This document shows, one piece after another, positions 18,095-27,188 of a stretch of DNA of 53,833 bases. Origin of the DNA: G020354785 sp964521285 (GTDB taxonomy: Bacteria; Bacteroidota; Bacteroidia; Bacteroidales; UBA10428); contig CAZFQS010000024.1 in the NCBI GenBank assembly GCA_964521285.1, forward strand, positions 1 through 53,833. The letters run 5' to 3'. Position 1 is the first letter of the stretch. Each line of letters opens with the position of its first letter. The notes below the pieces were generated by a model that worked only from the letters and a program-made list of their open reading frames with translations, ran no database searches and was not told where the DNA came from. Position numbers and translations under genes: made by a program.

Positions 18095-21000
18095 ATGATT
18101 AAAGCACTACAAAAAGCAACTTGCCGCTGGTTATTCTTAATAATAACTTTAATGTTTATTACCCAGGTAAACGGGCAAGTAGATGTGAGTGGAAAAATAA
18201 TTTCTGCTCTTGACAATTCACCTCTCCCTGGAGCAACAGTAATGGAAAGAGGAACCTCAAATGGTGTTGTAACAGATCCGGATGGAAACTATAAAATTAC
18301 TGTAACCAACCAGGATGCAGTATTAGTTATTTCTTATATGGGATTTCTAAAGGAAGAAATGCCAGTTAATGAGCAGGCAATCATTAATGTATCCCTGGTA
18401 AATGATTTATTAAGCATGGAGGAAGTTGTAATTATAGCTTATTCGGAAAAATCAAAAACTGAAATATCCAGTGCAGTAGTATCTTTACGGGCAGAGGATA
18501 TTAACCAGGTAACTGTTAATAGTGTTGAGGACATGCTCATAGGCAAAGTTGCCGGTGTGCATGTACAAACCTCATCAGGTCAGCCCGGTGAAAGCAGTGA
18601 TATTAGAATTCGTGGGGTTGGCTCAGTGTTTTCCCCACAAAAACCACTGATTGTTGTAGATGGTATAATTGGAGGCTCGTATAACCCCAACGATATTGAA
18701 AGTATTTCTATTCTTAAAGATGCGGGTGCTACAGGATTATATGGATCTGCGGCAGCTTCTGGCGTAATCCTGATTAAAACAAAAAGCGGAAAACCAGGTA
18801 AACCAGAGATTAGGGCACAGATAAAACGAGGTATTAAACGCCCTGAATTCGGAAACTATCAAATGATGAATACTCCCGAATTGTATGCATATCACAAATT
18901 CTTATATTCACCTGCCTTATTCCCCATTGCACGCCCCGATAGTTTGTTAAACTATGATTTCGATTGGGTGAATAATTCTTACAGACAATCAAACATAACC
19001 TCTGTAAACGTTTCTGCATTGGGCAGCAGTGAGAAAACAAACTATTACATATCTGTTGACTATTTGGATGATAATGGAACACTAAGAGGCACAAATTATG
19101 ATCGGCTAAGCATTCGTTCTAACATAAAATACCAATTGAACAAAAGGCTTAATATCGGTTCAAATATCGTATTAAACCATAGTAAAAGTACATACGCTAA
19201 CTGGAATATGTCAGAAGGTGTTTTCAGGCTTCAACCCTGGGATCAGCCTACATATCCTGATGGAGAACTAGTTTATGATGTTGCTGATGCCGGATGGTTA
19301 TCGAATCTTATTAGCAATCCTTATCATTCTGAGCAATATAACAGGGAGGGTGGATACGATATAGACGGGTCCGCTAATTTTACCCTCGATATAAAAATAT
19401 TCGATTGGCTTAAAATTGATTCCTGGACGACCCTTGGTATGGGGTATGGTAAATTTGAAATTATTTCTTCACCCAAAAGCTATGAAGGTGCTTCAGATGG
19501 AGGAAGAATAGAAAATGACATCTATTTGGACCAATCTATCAGTAATACCTTTCTTCTTAAGTTTAGCAAAGAATTCGGGTCACACGGACTCGATGGTTTG
19601 GTTGGAACAGAAATTGGAAGCTATAAAAGTGAACGAGATATTGGTGGTGAAGCTGTTGGATTTTTAGATGGTCAGGTGGTAATGGGAGTTGCCGGTGCTC
19701 AGGTAAAACCCTTAGGAACCATTGTTGAATCAAGAGGTGTATCACTGTTATCACAATTAAATTACAACTTCGCCAAGAAATATTTTGCGACTGTCTCATA
19801 TCGACGTGATGGGAACTCTAAATTTGCTCCCAAAAATAAATACGCATCCTTTTTTACATATGCAGCTTCATGGCTCGTTAGTAATGAAGAGTTTATGAAT
19901 CAACTTGAGTATATTCACTATTTAAAAATCAGGGCCAGTTACGGTGCTGTAGGAAATTCATCTTTCCCTGACGACTCATACTATCCTTATTTTCCATCAT
20001 TTACAGCAGCCGGGGTATATAACGGACAATCATCTTATTTTCCGGAAGTGCCGGGTAATTACAATTTAACATGGGAAACCAGTAATCCACTTAATATTGG
20101 TGTCGATTTTGGCTTTATAAACCGAATAGAAGTAAACTTCGATTTCTACGACACCAGAACTAAAGATCTGCTGTTTATGAACCCCCTTCCTTCTTCACAG
20201 GGTTATCAATTCCAATGGGCAAATGTTGGCGAAATTAGAAACACAGGCTATGAAATAGCAATAAATGCAGCTGCAGTTAAAACAAAAAACATAACCTGGA
20301 ATTTAAATTTTAATATTTCATCTAATAAAAATAAAATGGTGGCCCTTTCTGATAAAGAAGGTGTCACTGAAATGATAATTAGCAGAGGTGATCCTACTCA
20401 GATTCTTATTGTAGGTGGAGGAGCATTTGACTGGTACATGCCGAAATGGCTTGGTGTTAATCCTGACAATGGAGAACCTCTCTGGGAAGACATAATTTAT
20501 GATGAGAATGGCAATGAAATTGACCGTGTAGCAACAAATATTTATACTGATGCCGCCGAAGATTACCAGAATATGGGGTCTCCATTTCCAGATTTCTCCG
20601 GAGGATTCGGAACCTTCTTTTCTTATAAAGGTTTTTCACTTAATGCTGCCTTTTCATATTCTTATGGTAATAAGATATACCACTCAAACCGTCAGGAAGT
20701 TGATAATGATGGTGAAAACATATCAGTAAATGCAATGAAATTGCAGGACGGGTGGTCACGCTGGATAAATCCCGGAGATATTGCTACCCACCCTGAACCG
20801 ATTTATGGAGGTAATCTCAATTCAAATAAATATTCTTCAAGATATCTTGAAGATGGGGGCTATTTAAGACTAAGAAACCTTACGCTAGCATATGACCTCC
20901 CTGTTAAATACGCAGAAAAGATAAAGCTTAACGGACTTAGGGTTACTTTGAGTATGGATAATTTGAAAACATGGACAAAATATTCTGGTCCAGATCCGGA

Positions 21001-21100
21001 CGTACCTCTATATTTAGGTGCATGGATTTTACCAGGAACGCAGTTTTTTAAATATCCCATTAGTAAACAGTTCCTGCTTGGACTTGAAATTAGCTTCTAA
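18095..21100 (+). CDS. SusC/RagA-family TonB-dependent transporter of the candidate galactosamine-type locus
   Basis: A 1001-residue SusC homologue: signal peptide about 1-28 ending VNGQ, carboxypeptidase-regulatory domain about 30-115 (SGKIISALDNSPLPGATV), plug about 125-235 (PLIVVDGII, then DAGATGLYGSAAASGVILI), and a barrel ending in a C-terminal Phe. It imports oligosaccharides or other ligands with its SusD partner, encoded 18 bases downstream. It is a distant paralogue of the first SusC in this window. The DUF4832 gene behind the pair and the convergent catabolic block suggest it belongs to the 18-40 kb locus. Substrate is inferred from context only. Confidence 0.94.
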   Translation: MIKALQKATCRWLFLIITLMFITQVNGQVDVSGKIISALDNSPLPGATVMERGTSNGVVTDPDGNYKITVTNQDAVLVISYMGFLKEEMPVNEQAIINVSLVNDLLSMEEVVIIAYSEKSKTEISSAVVSLRAEDINQVTVNSVEDMLIGKVAGVHVQTSSGQPGESSDIRIRGVGSVFSPQKPLIVVDGIIGGSYNPNDIESISILKDAGATGLYGSAAASGVILIKTKSGKPGKPEIRAQIKRGIKRPEFGNYQMMNTPELYAYHKFLYSPALFPIARPDSLLNYDFDWVNNSYRQSNITSVNVSALGSSEKTNYYISVDYLDDNGTLRGTNYDRLSIRSNIKYQLNKRLNIGSNIVLNHSKSTYANWNMSEGVFRLQPWDQPTYPDGELVYDVADAGWLSNLISNPYHSEQYNREGGYDIDGSANFTLDIKIFDWLKIDSWTTLGMGYGKFEIISSPKSYEGASDGGRIENDIYLDQSISNTFLLKFSKEFGSHGLDGLVGTEIGSYKSERDIGGEAVGFLDGQVVMGVAGAQVKPLGTIVESRGVSLLSQLNYNFAKKYFATVSYRRDGNSKFAPKNKYASFFTYAASWLVSNEEFMNQLEYIHYLKIRASYGAVGNSSFPDDSYYPYFPSFTAAGVYNGQSSYFPEVPGNYNLTWETSNPLNIGVDFGFINRIEVNFDFYDTRTKDLLFMNPLPSSQGYQFQWANVGEIRNTGYEIAINAAAVKTKNITWNLNFNISSNKNKMVALSDKEGVTEMIISRGDPTQILIVGGGAFDWYMPKWLGVNPDNGEPLWEDIIYDENGNEIDRVATNIYTDAAEDYQNMGSPFPDFSGGFGTFFSYKGFSLNAAFSYSYGNKIYHSNRQEVDNDGENISVNAMKLQDGWSRWINPGDIATHPEPIYGGNLNSNKYSSRYLEDGGYLRLRNLTLAYDLPVKYAEKIKLNGLRVTLSMDNLKTWTKYSGPDPDVPLYLGAWILPGTQFFKYPISKQFLLGLEISF

Positions 21101-21118
21101 CAAATTAAATCAAAGATT

Positions 21119-22618
21119 ATGAAATATATAAAAAGTAAATACTTCTATTTTATTTTTGTGCTACTCATGATATTTACCGGTAGCTGCGATGATTTTCTGG
21201 ATCTTAAACCATACGATGCCCTGACTTCTGACCAGTTATTGGTGGATGAAGCTGGAATGGAAGGAATTGCAAATGGTTCGTTAAGAATGATGAAAGATTT
21301 GCTTGAAGATGAACCTAATAATGTTTATGTAAGAGTTCTGTTTCAGACTACTGAATTTCCATCAGACAATGTACTGATAGTCAAAAGTACAACAGACCCC
21401 TTATGGTTATCTTTTAACCGGGCACACATCTTGTCGCAGGAAAACACCTCATACCTGTGGGCAACCGGTTATAAAATTGTACTAAATGCAAACACGGTAA
21501 TTAATGGTATTAACATTGATGAGACAACCAGTGATGAAGCAAAACAATATATCGGTGAATGCTATTTTTACAGAGGAATAGTATTCTTCGATTTAGCAAG
21601 ACTGTTCTCTTTTCCTCCCTCACATGGTACCGAAAATAATGGCATAATTCTACGAACCGGATTAGGTGAAGAGGATGCCAAACCCAGGGCAACTGTAGGT
21701 GAAACATACAGGCAAATAATCAGCGACCTTAAAAAAGGAGCCGAACTGATGACAATGAGGTCATCGGACGGGATAAAATATGGTAATAAGTATGCCGCTT
21801 TAGGATATTTATCGAGAGCCTACCTGTTTACAGAACAATATGATTCTGTCATTGTGGTAGCAAACGAATTACTCGACGGAAATTCATTTTTTGAACTGGA
21901 ATCCCGTGAAACTTATGTCTATGGATTACAAAATACCTTTAATTCCAGTGAAGCCATGTTTATCCTGTTTCATGACGATACTGAAAACAGGGGTTCAGGA
22001 GCTATTGGTTCCATGTATAACGGCGATGGAGGCTGGGGCGAAGTTTTTCCTTCTGCGCCATTCCGTGAATTAATTTCTAACTATCCACGCGATATACGAA
22101 ACGAATTGATAGATACTGTATTTGATGCTAATGGCGATCCGGAATTATACCAAGGCACAGCTTTTGAGAAGATCTATGTGACCAAATTTTCATATCAAAA
22201 TAACATCAACACTTCACACTCGCCTATATTTATGCGTCTATCAGAAGTACAATTAAATAGAGCCGAAGCATACGCACATCTGGGGCAAGACCAGGATGCA
22301 CTTGATGATGTAAATGCCATCAGAGCAAGGGCCGGTTTGTCAGGTGACGAACTTATAACATTAGGTAACCTTGCCTCACATGGTTTCACAAGCGTGCTTG
22401 ATGCAGTTTTGAATGAAAGAAGACTGGAACTTGCTTTTGAAGGCCATCGCAGGGATGATTTGTTAAGAAACAAGATTGATCTGGATCGATCTTTTCTTTC
22501 TGCTCAGAATGTGAATGGTGAAGATGATATCTATCCATATAATAGCCCACGTCAGATTTATTATATTCCGGCTGCTCAAGAAATTGCCTATAATCAGCTT
22601 TGTGAACAGAATGATTAG
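21119..22618 (+). CDS. SusD/RagB-family lipoprotein of the same pair
   Basis: 499 residues with a lipobox ending at Cys23 (FTGSC) and the acidic DDFLD that follows lipidated SusD cysteines. SusD-like N-terminal domain about 24-200 (ECYFYRGIVFFDLARLF helix), RagB domain from about 255, with MRLSEVQLNRAEAYAHLGQ near 375-395 and the NERRLELAFEGHR helix near 440-455. It binds the glycan at the surface and caps the SusC barrel. An 8-bp stem hairpin with a T-run follows its stop, before the DUF4832 gene, so readthrough from the pair may be attenuated. Confidence 0.94.
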   Translation: MKYIKSKYFYFIFVLLMIFTGSCDDFLDLKPYDALTSDQLLVDEAGMEGIANGSLRMMKDLLEDEPNNVYVRVLFQTTEFPSDNVLIVKSTTDPLWLSFNRAHILSQENTSYLWATGYKIVLNANTVINGINIDETTSDEAKQYIGECYFYRGIVFFDLARLFSFPPSHGTENNGIILRTGLGEEDAKPRATVGETYRQIISDLKKGAELMTMRSSDGIKYGNKYAALGYLSRAYLFTEQYDSVIVVANELLDGNSFFELESRETYVYGLQNTFNSSEAMFILFHDDTENRGSGAIGSMYNGDGGWGEVFPSAPFRELISNYPRDIRNELIDTVFDANGDPELYQGTAFEKIYVTKFSYQNNINTSHSPIFMRLSEVQLNRAEAYAHLGQDQDALDDVNAIRARAGLSGDELITLGNLASHGFTSVLDAVLNERRLELAFEGHRRDDLLRNKIDLDRSFLSAQNVNGEDDIYPYNSPRQIYYIPAAQEIAYNQLCEQND

Positions 22619-22640
22619 ATATTTCAAATAATACAACTCC

Positions 22641-22688
22641 AAGGGTAGCGAGCTGGATTTGCCGATCTGTTTTCTACCCTTTATTTTT
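22641..22688 (+). terminator. Hairpin terminator or attenuator after the second susD
   Basis: AAGGGTAG (22641-22648) and CTACCCTT (22674-22681) form a perfect 8-bp stem around a 25-base loop, followed by TATTTTTAA. It separates susC/susD from the DUF4832 gene that starts 20 bases later; such intra-operon terminators commonly keep SusCD expression above that of the enzymes. Confidence 0.6.
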
Positions 22689-22708
22689 AACCGTAACTAT
22701 AATAAGAA

Positions 22709-24226
22709 ATGAAAAAATATCTGCTCACTATTTTATTCATCGTTGCAGCATCGCGCATTTATTCCCAGGTAGAATTAATGGATATATTTCTTGACAACAC
22801 TATAACAAAGGTACAACCCATGAGCGGAATTGTTTTTTGGGATAATTCTGGTGATAAAAATACAGATGCAATTTCTCTGGAATTTTCTTATATGCTCTTT
22901 AATAAGGTAGTAAAAGATAGTGGAATATATAATTGGGATGTAGTTGAAAATAAACTAAATGCCATTGCCGGCAGGAAGCACCAGGCGATTTTTCGTTTTC
23001 GTTATGTTTATCCTGGTTATGAAACTTCAGTACCTGAATACATTCTAAACAGAGAAGATTATGATGAAACTGTTGGAGAGTCAGAGGGTAGGGTAACTCA
23101 TTTCCCGGATTGGACAAATGAAGAATTAAAGAGATTTACATTAGAATTTTATACCAAATTTGCAGAAAGATATGACAATGATCCACGACTTGCTTTTATA
23201 CAGGTTGGATTTGGTTTATGGGCAGAATACCACATCTACGACGGACCTTTTATTTTAGGTGAGACTTTTCCAAGTAAGGAATTTCAGGAAGAATTCTTCC
23301 ATCATCTTGATACCACATTTAAAAATATCCCATGGAGCATTTCCATTGATGCTGCAGACGATACCTACTCACCATTCGTGGCAAAACCTGAGTTAAAAAA
23401 TATTAAATTCGGGCTTTTCGATGATTCCTTTATGCATAAGAATCATAGCGGATATAATACATCAAGCTGGAACTTTTTTGATCGTACAAGATATAAAACC
23501 TCACCAGCCGGAGGTGAATTTAGTTATTATTCCGATTATGATCAGAGCCATGTTCTTGACTTCCCGGACGGGCCCTACGGGAAACCTTATGAAACCTTTG
23601 CAAAGGATTTTCATATTACTTATATGATTGGTAATGATCAACCCGGTTATCAGACCATGGAGAGAATTAAAGAGGCAAGTATGGCATCAGGCTATAAATT
23701 TAAAATTGTACGTCTTCAGACAGCATCAGATACCTCTGTTTTTGAAATTATGAACTACGGTGTTGCCCCTATTTATTATGATGCTTATATTACTGTAAAC
23801 GGAATCCGATCTCCTGAATCTTTAAAACTGCTTGCTCCGGGTGAAACCAAAACTTATTCATTATCGGCAGCAGCAGAAAATGCTGAGATCACAATTGAAT
23901 GCGACAAGTTAGTGGAAGGTCAGGAAATACAATTTTATGGAACACAAGAGCTTCCAGTTAGTTTTATAGATAATTTTAAGCAAAATTCTGTCGGATTGCT
24001 TTACCCAAATCCTGCCAACAAAGGAGACATTGTTTATCTGACAGGTAATAAAAATGGAGAACTCATAAAGTATTCTGTTTACGATGGTCTGGGGAAACTT
24101 GAAATGTCGAACCGGTCAAATCTTGAAGTAGTTATTATTGATACCAGCAACTTAAAAAAAGGGCTGTACTTTCTTAAAATTGAGCATAAAGATAAAATTA
24201 AAACAAATAAGTTTCTAATCTTATAG
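22709..24226 (+). CDS. DUF4832-type putative glycoside hydrolase with T9SS sorting domain
   Basis: 505 residues: signal peptide about 1-20, a TIM-barrel-like domain about 25-330, an Ig-like beta domain about 330-410 and a type A T9SS sorting domain about 430-505 (LLYPNPANKGD), so the protein should reach the surface. The barrel shares with two other proteins in this locus a GxWxE motif, here VGFGLWAEYH with Glu173, followed later by an FDDSF segment. Glu at this strand end is where retaining TIM-barrel glycosidases keep a catalytic acid, so enzymatic activity is plausible but unproven; I know of no confirmed activity for DUF4832. It lies directly behind a susC/susD pair and 31 bases from a convergent paralogue. 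It may equally be a glycan-binding protein. Confidence 0.7.
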   Translation: MKKYLLTILFIVAASRIYSQVELMDIFLDNTITKVQPMSGIVFWDNSGDKNTDAISLEFSYMLFNKVVKDSGIYNWDVVENKLNAIAGRKHQAIFRFRYVYPGYETSVPEYILNREDYDETVGESEGRVTHFPDWTNEELKRFTLEFYTKFAERYDNDPRLAFIQVGFGLWAEYHIYDGPFILGETFPSKEFQEEFFHHLDTTFKNIPWSISIDAADDTYSPFVAKPELKNIKFGLFDDSFMHKNHSGYNTSSWNFFDRTRYKTSPAGGEFSYYSDYDQSHVLDFPDGPYGKPYETFAKDFHITYMIGNDQPGYQTMERIKEASMASGYKFKIVRLQTASDTSVFEIMNYGVAPIYYDAYITVNGIRSPESLKLLAPGETKTYSLSAAAENAEITIECDKLVEGQEIQFYGTQELPVSFIDNFKQNSVGLLYPNPANKGDIVYLTGNKNGELIKYSVYDGLGKLEMSNRSNLEVVIIDTSNLKKGLYFLKIEHKDKIKTNKFLIL

Positions 24227-24257
24227 TTATTTCATAGATTGTGGTTAATAGTCAGTA

Positions 24258-26222
24258 TTATAATACAATTAGCTTCCTGTTCAGTATTCCATTGCCCTGA
24301 TAAAAAGTAATTATATACATACCCGGTTTGAATATCTCCCGGCTAATTTGAAATTTATCTTGCCTGGTAGCTTTTTCAAATATCTTTTCACCTGAAATTT
24401 TGCTAATTACAATGTGCTTCTCCGATTCATCAGGAAAGTATACAATTAAATCACTGTTATTTAAAGGATTTGGATATATTGCTACTGGTTGGCTTTTTGG
24501 GGTATTGTATGCCGAAACGCCCAGGGTGGTTGCAGATACAATGTCCGACCATGAAGAGTTACCATAAATATTCATTGATCGTATTATATAATGATACTTT
24601 GTTCCTTTTGATAAATTTTCATCATTATATTCTGTCGCATTAATGTCCAGAGTAGCTACTTGTATCCAAACATTTTCATGACCTTTTGATCGCATTATTT
24701 CAAAACCATTTGCATCACCAGAACCATCTGTCCATGTTAAGTCAATTTGAGTTTCAGATATTGCTGTAACAGTTACATCAACTGGTGCCATTGGCAGTGT
24801 CCCCTCACCTCCGACCCCAACAGATATAATATGATTTAATTCATTAAATCCTTTTTCACTGTCCCAAATACCTGCATTAGCCAATTGAATAGAATATGCC
24901 GGATTATAAGCTAATATGGGTGATTGATCAGGAAATACCATAGCCAGACTATAATTACCATCGGCAAGGGAATCATGTATTGTTACGAAGCCGTCCGATT
25001 GAATATTACCAGGAAGCCAGTACCTAATATCATCATTAGTTCCTGTATAGTCTAATATGCTTTGATCTCCTGTTAGGGTATGAGTCAGCACAATTTGGAT
25101 AGGTTTGTATTGTGTTGGTGCAGCATACCCATCATTACTAAATTCAAAAGAAAAATTAAGGGATGAACCCGCATCGGTAGAATCGGGGATAGTTGCTGAT
25201 ACCAGGCGGACTCTGTAACCAAACGATATATTAATTTCATCGTAACAACCTTGTTGTTCCCACTTGCTATAAACCTTACGATTATAGTCCCGATTCAGGT
25301 AAGTCCAGTGTAGTTCTTTTAATCTTGGTACACTATTCTCGCAATCGCTGTATTGATTAGAAGCATCGCAGGTTTCTCCTCCTGTAATTGTATATTTAGT
25401 GGTTTCATGTAAATAAGCAATATCTTCTTCAAGATTGACATAGGTGCCATAATCGGATCTATTTGCAAGAAAACAATCGTTATGATGACCAACTCTTGAT
25501 TTATAAGAACCATTAAATGCCTCTTCCTCCGTGATTGGTTCATCTGTTTGAGTAATGTTTCGCATAATTGCAGGGGTACGACACTGAACAATAATATTTT
25601 CAGGCAATATTTCAAGCAGACTTTCAACAAGAGTTCTTCTGTTTTCCTGATCGGTGGTGCCTGGCACATATCCTGTGCCAGCAAAATTCTTTGTGTAATA
25701 CCACTCACCCCAGGCACCAATAAAGCCTGCTTGAATCCCGGCAATAATCTCACTATTACTTGAAAGTACATTGCTAAGTGATTCTATATGAGAAAAGACT
25801 TTGTCGGGTGTTGCATCCCAAATATCAGCATTTTGTGAAGCACTATATGCAAATCTGATGATACATTTTACTCCTGCAGCACGAATAGAATCAAAATCAG
25901 CCTGCATTTTAGAAAGATACTCAGTGCTCACAGCAGTTTGATCAAGATACTCATGCAGATAAAAGAGCCGCATTATTAGTGTAATTTTATCGTTTTCTCT
26001 GTTTTCTATTAATTCTTTAGCATTTAGTGGCCGATAATTAACTGAAAGATTGCTCCCACCGGTATGGCTATAATAATCGTCGTACCAGCCACGTTCAGGA
26101 TTGGCTATAATTGATGATGATGAAATATAGTTTATGGTTGTTTGCTGTCCAAACAGTACAGATATTATAAAAAGGTTTATAACCAGCGTAAAAACTCTTC
26201 TTGAATTATATCCGACACTCAT
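24258..26222 (-). CDS. DUF4874-DUF4832 putative glycoside hydrolase with FN3 and T9SS domains
   Basis: 654 residues counted from the ATG at 26222; an in-frame TTG nine bases upstream is less likely. Signal peptide about 1-27; DUF4874 about 30-190, opening with the family's NPERGWYDDYY; DUF4832 about 200-450; a fibronectin type III domain about 480-570; T9SS sorting domain about 580-654 (AIYPNPLNNSD). The motif AGFIGAWGEWYY (Glu173 in this numbering) matches the putative catalytic strand of its two relatives, and NDCF follows downstream. A role in cleaving a glycan at the cell surface is inferred from architecture and neighbours. It is the last gene of a leftward three-gene unit with EamA and the Tat-exported relative, 30-39 bases from its neighbour. 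Confidence 0.75.
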   Translation of the reverse strand: MSVGYNSRRVFTLVINLFIISVLFGQQTTINYISSSSIIANPERGWYDDYYSHTGGSNLSVNYRPLNAKELIENRENDKITLIMRLFYLHEYLDQTAVSTEYLSKMQADFDSIRAAGVKCIIRFAYSASQNADIWDATPDKVFSHIESLSNVLSSNSEIIAGIQAGFIGAWGEWYYTKNFAGTGYVPGTTDQENRRTLVESLLEILPENIIVQCRTPAIMRNITQTDEPITEEEAFNGSYKSRVGHHNDCFLANRSDYGTYVNLEEDIAYLHETTKYTITGGETCDASNQYSDCENSVPRLKELHWTYLNRDYNRKVYSKWEQQGCYDEINISFGYRVRLVSATIPDSTDAGSSLNFSFEFSNDGYAAPTQYKPIQIVLTHTLTGDQSILDYTGTNDDIRYWLPGNIQSDGFVTIHDSLADGNYSLAMVFPDQSPILAYNPAYSIQLANAGIWDSEKGFNELNHIISVGVGGEGTLPMAPVDVTVTAISETQIDLTWTDGSGDANGFEIMRSKGHENVWIQVATLDINATEYNDENLSKGTKYHYIIRSMNIYGNSSWSDIVSATTLGVSAYNTPKSQPVAIYPNPLNNSDLIVYFPDESEKHIVISKISGEKIFEKATRQDKFQISREIFKPGMYIITFYQGNGILNRKLIVL

Positions 26223-26261
26223 AATTATCAATTTATTAATACAAATCCGGATGTTATATTG

Positions 26262-27164
26262 CTATTCCTTTTTAGGATTCTCAACCATTTCATTTTCCGG
26301 TTCAAGAGCAAGCAACAAAGCTGCGACCACAGCAAATACTATACCTGCAATTTTAGTTGATGATGGCATGACGCTTAACACAATCATCGATATTACTGCG
26401 GTCATTAAAGGCGCACCGGCGTTTATTAAAGGAGAAACAACAATTGCCTTTCCGTATCGATAGGCAAATACAAGACATAATGCTCCGATTGAATTTAGTA
26501 TCTGCACACCAGCGGTTAGCCATAATCCGTCTATTCCCCAGTTAATATCCATCGAAAAATCTGTCATCAACAAAGGAATTGGAATAAGCAGTAAAGCAGT
26601 CACCATCATATAAAAGAAAATACTTGCTCCGTCGGTAGTTTTGTTTGCCAATCTCATGAAATAAGCCTGAATACCCCAAGCGGCAAGTACCATCACAGCA
26701 AGAATAAACCAAAGCAAACCATATCCGTTAGATTCTTCACCTTTTGAATACTCGAACAAGGGTAGGGCTATTAATGCTAAAACAATTCCTATAGCGCCGA
26801 GTTTACCGGTTCGTTCTTTCAAAAAAATAAAAGATAAAATGATGGTAACAACAGGAGATATTGAAATAACCGGAAATATTAGATAAGCAGGACCCACTTT
26901 TAATGCCTGAAAAAGTAACAACTGACCTCCTGCACCAAGAAATCCAATTAAAGAACCGAATAGGATTGATTTTCTGTCATGTTGTATTTTCCAATTATTT
27001 ATTTTCAGGATCACTAATCCCGGTACTATCATTGTTAGGGCCCAAATACTATAAACCAGGGTATATGGAAATCCATTTTCCATCGGATTCTTTGAAAAGG
27101 CTCCCCACAAGCCCCATGCGGCGGTTGTAATCAGCGCATAAACTAACCAAATCTTTTTACTCAT
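26262..27164 (-). CDS. EamA/DMT-superfamily inner-membrane transporter
   Basis: 300 residues with ten predicted membrane helices in two EamA repeats (about 1-135 and 148-292); FPVISISPVVTIILSFIFLKERTGKLGAIG is the typical end of the first repeat. Family members move sugars, amino acids, nucleotide sugars or other metabolites. Lying between two DUF4832-type genes in a sugar locus with no other inner-membrane sugar permease, it is the best candidate for importing the released monosaccharide; that is inference. It starts 24 bases after the preceding gene and shares its transcript. The N-terminal LWGAFSKNP motif is seen in Bacteroidota EamA proteins of unknown substrate. Confidence 0.82.
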   Translation of the reverse strand: MSKKIWLVYALITTAAWGLWGAFSKNPMENGFPYTLVYSIWALTMIVPGLVILKINNWKIQHDRKSILFGSLIGFLGAGGQLLLFQALKVGPAYLIFPVISISPVVTIILSFIFLKERTGKLGAIGIVLALIALPLFEYSKGEESNGYGLLWFILAVMVLAAWGIQAYFMRLANKTTDGASIFFYMMVTALLLIPIPLLMTDFSMDINWGIDGLWLTAGVQILNSIGALCLVFAYRYGKAIVVSPLINAGAPLMTAVISMIVLSVMPSSTKIAGIVFAVVAALLLALEPENEMVENPKKE

Positions 27165-27188
27165 AAATTTATCTTTTTCAAATTATTA

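Noticed and set aside
25319..25771. A 150-codon minus-strand frame overlapping the DUF4874-DUF4832 gene
   Set aside because: It is a same-strand alternative frame inside a well-supported gene, with no start signal and no recognisable fold.
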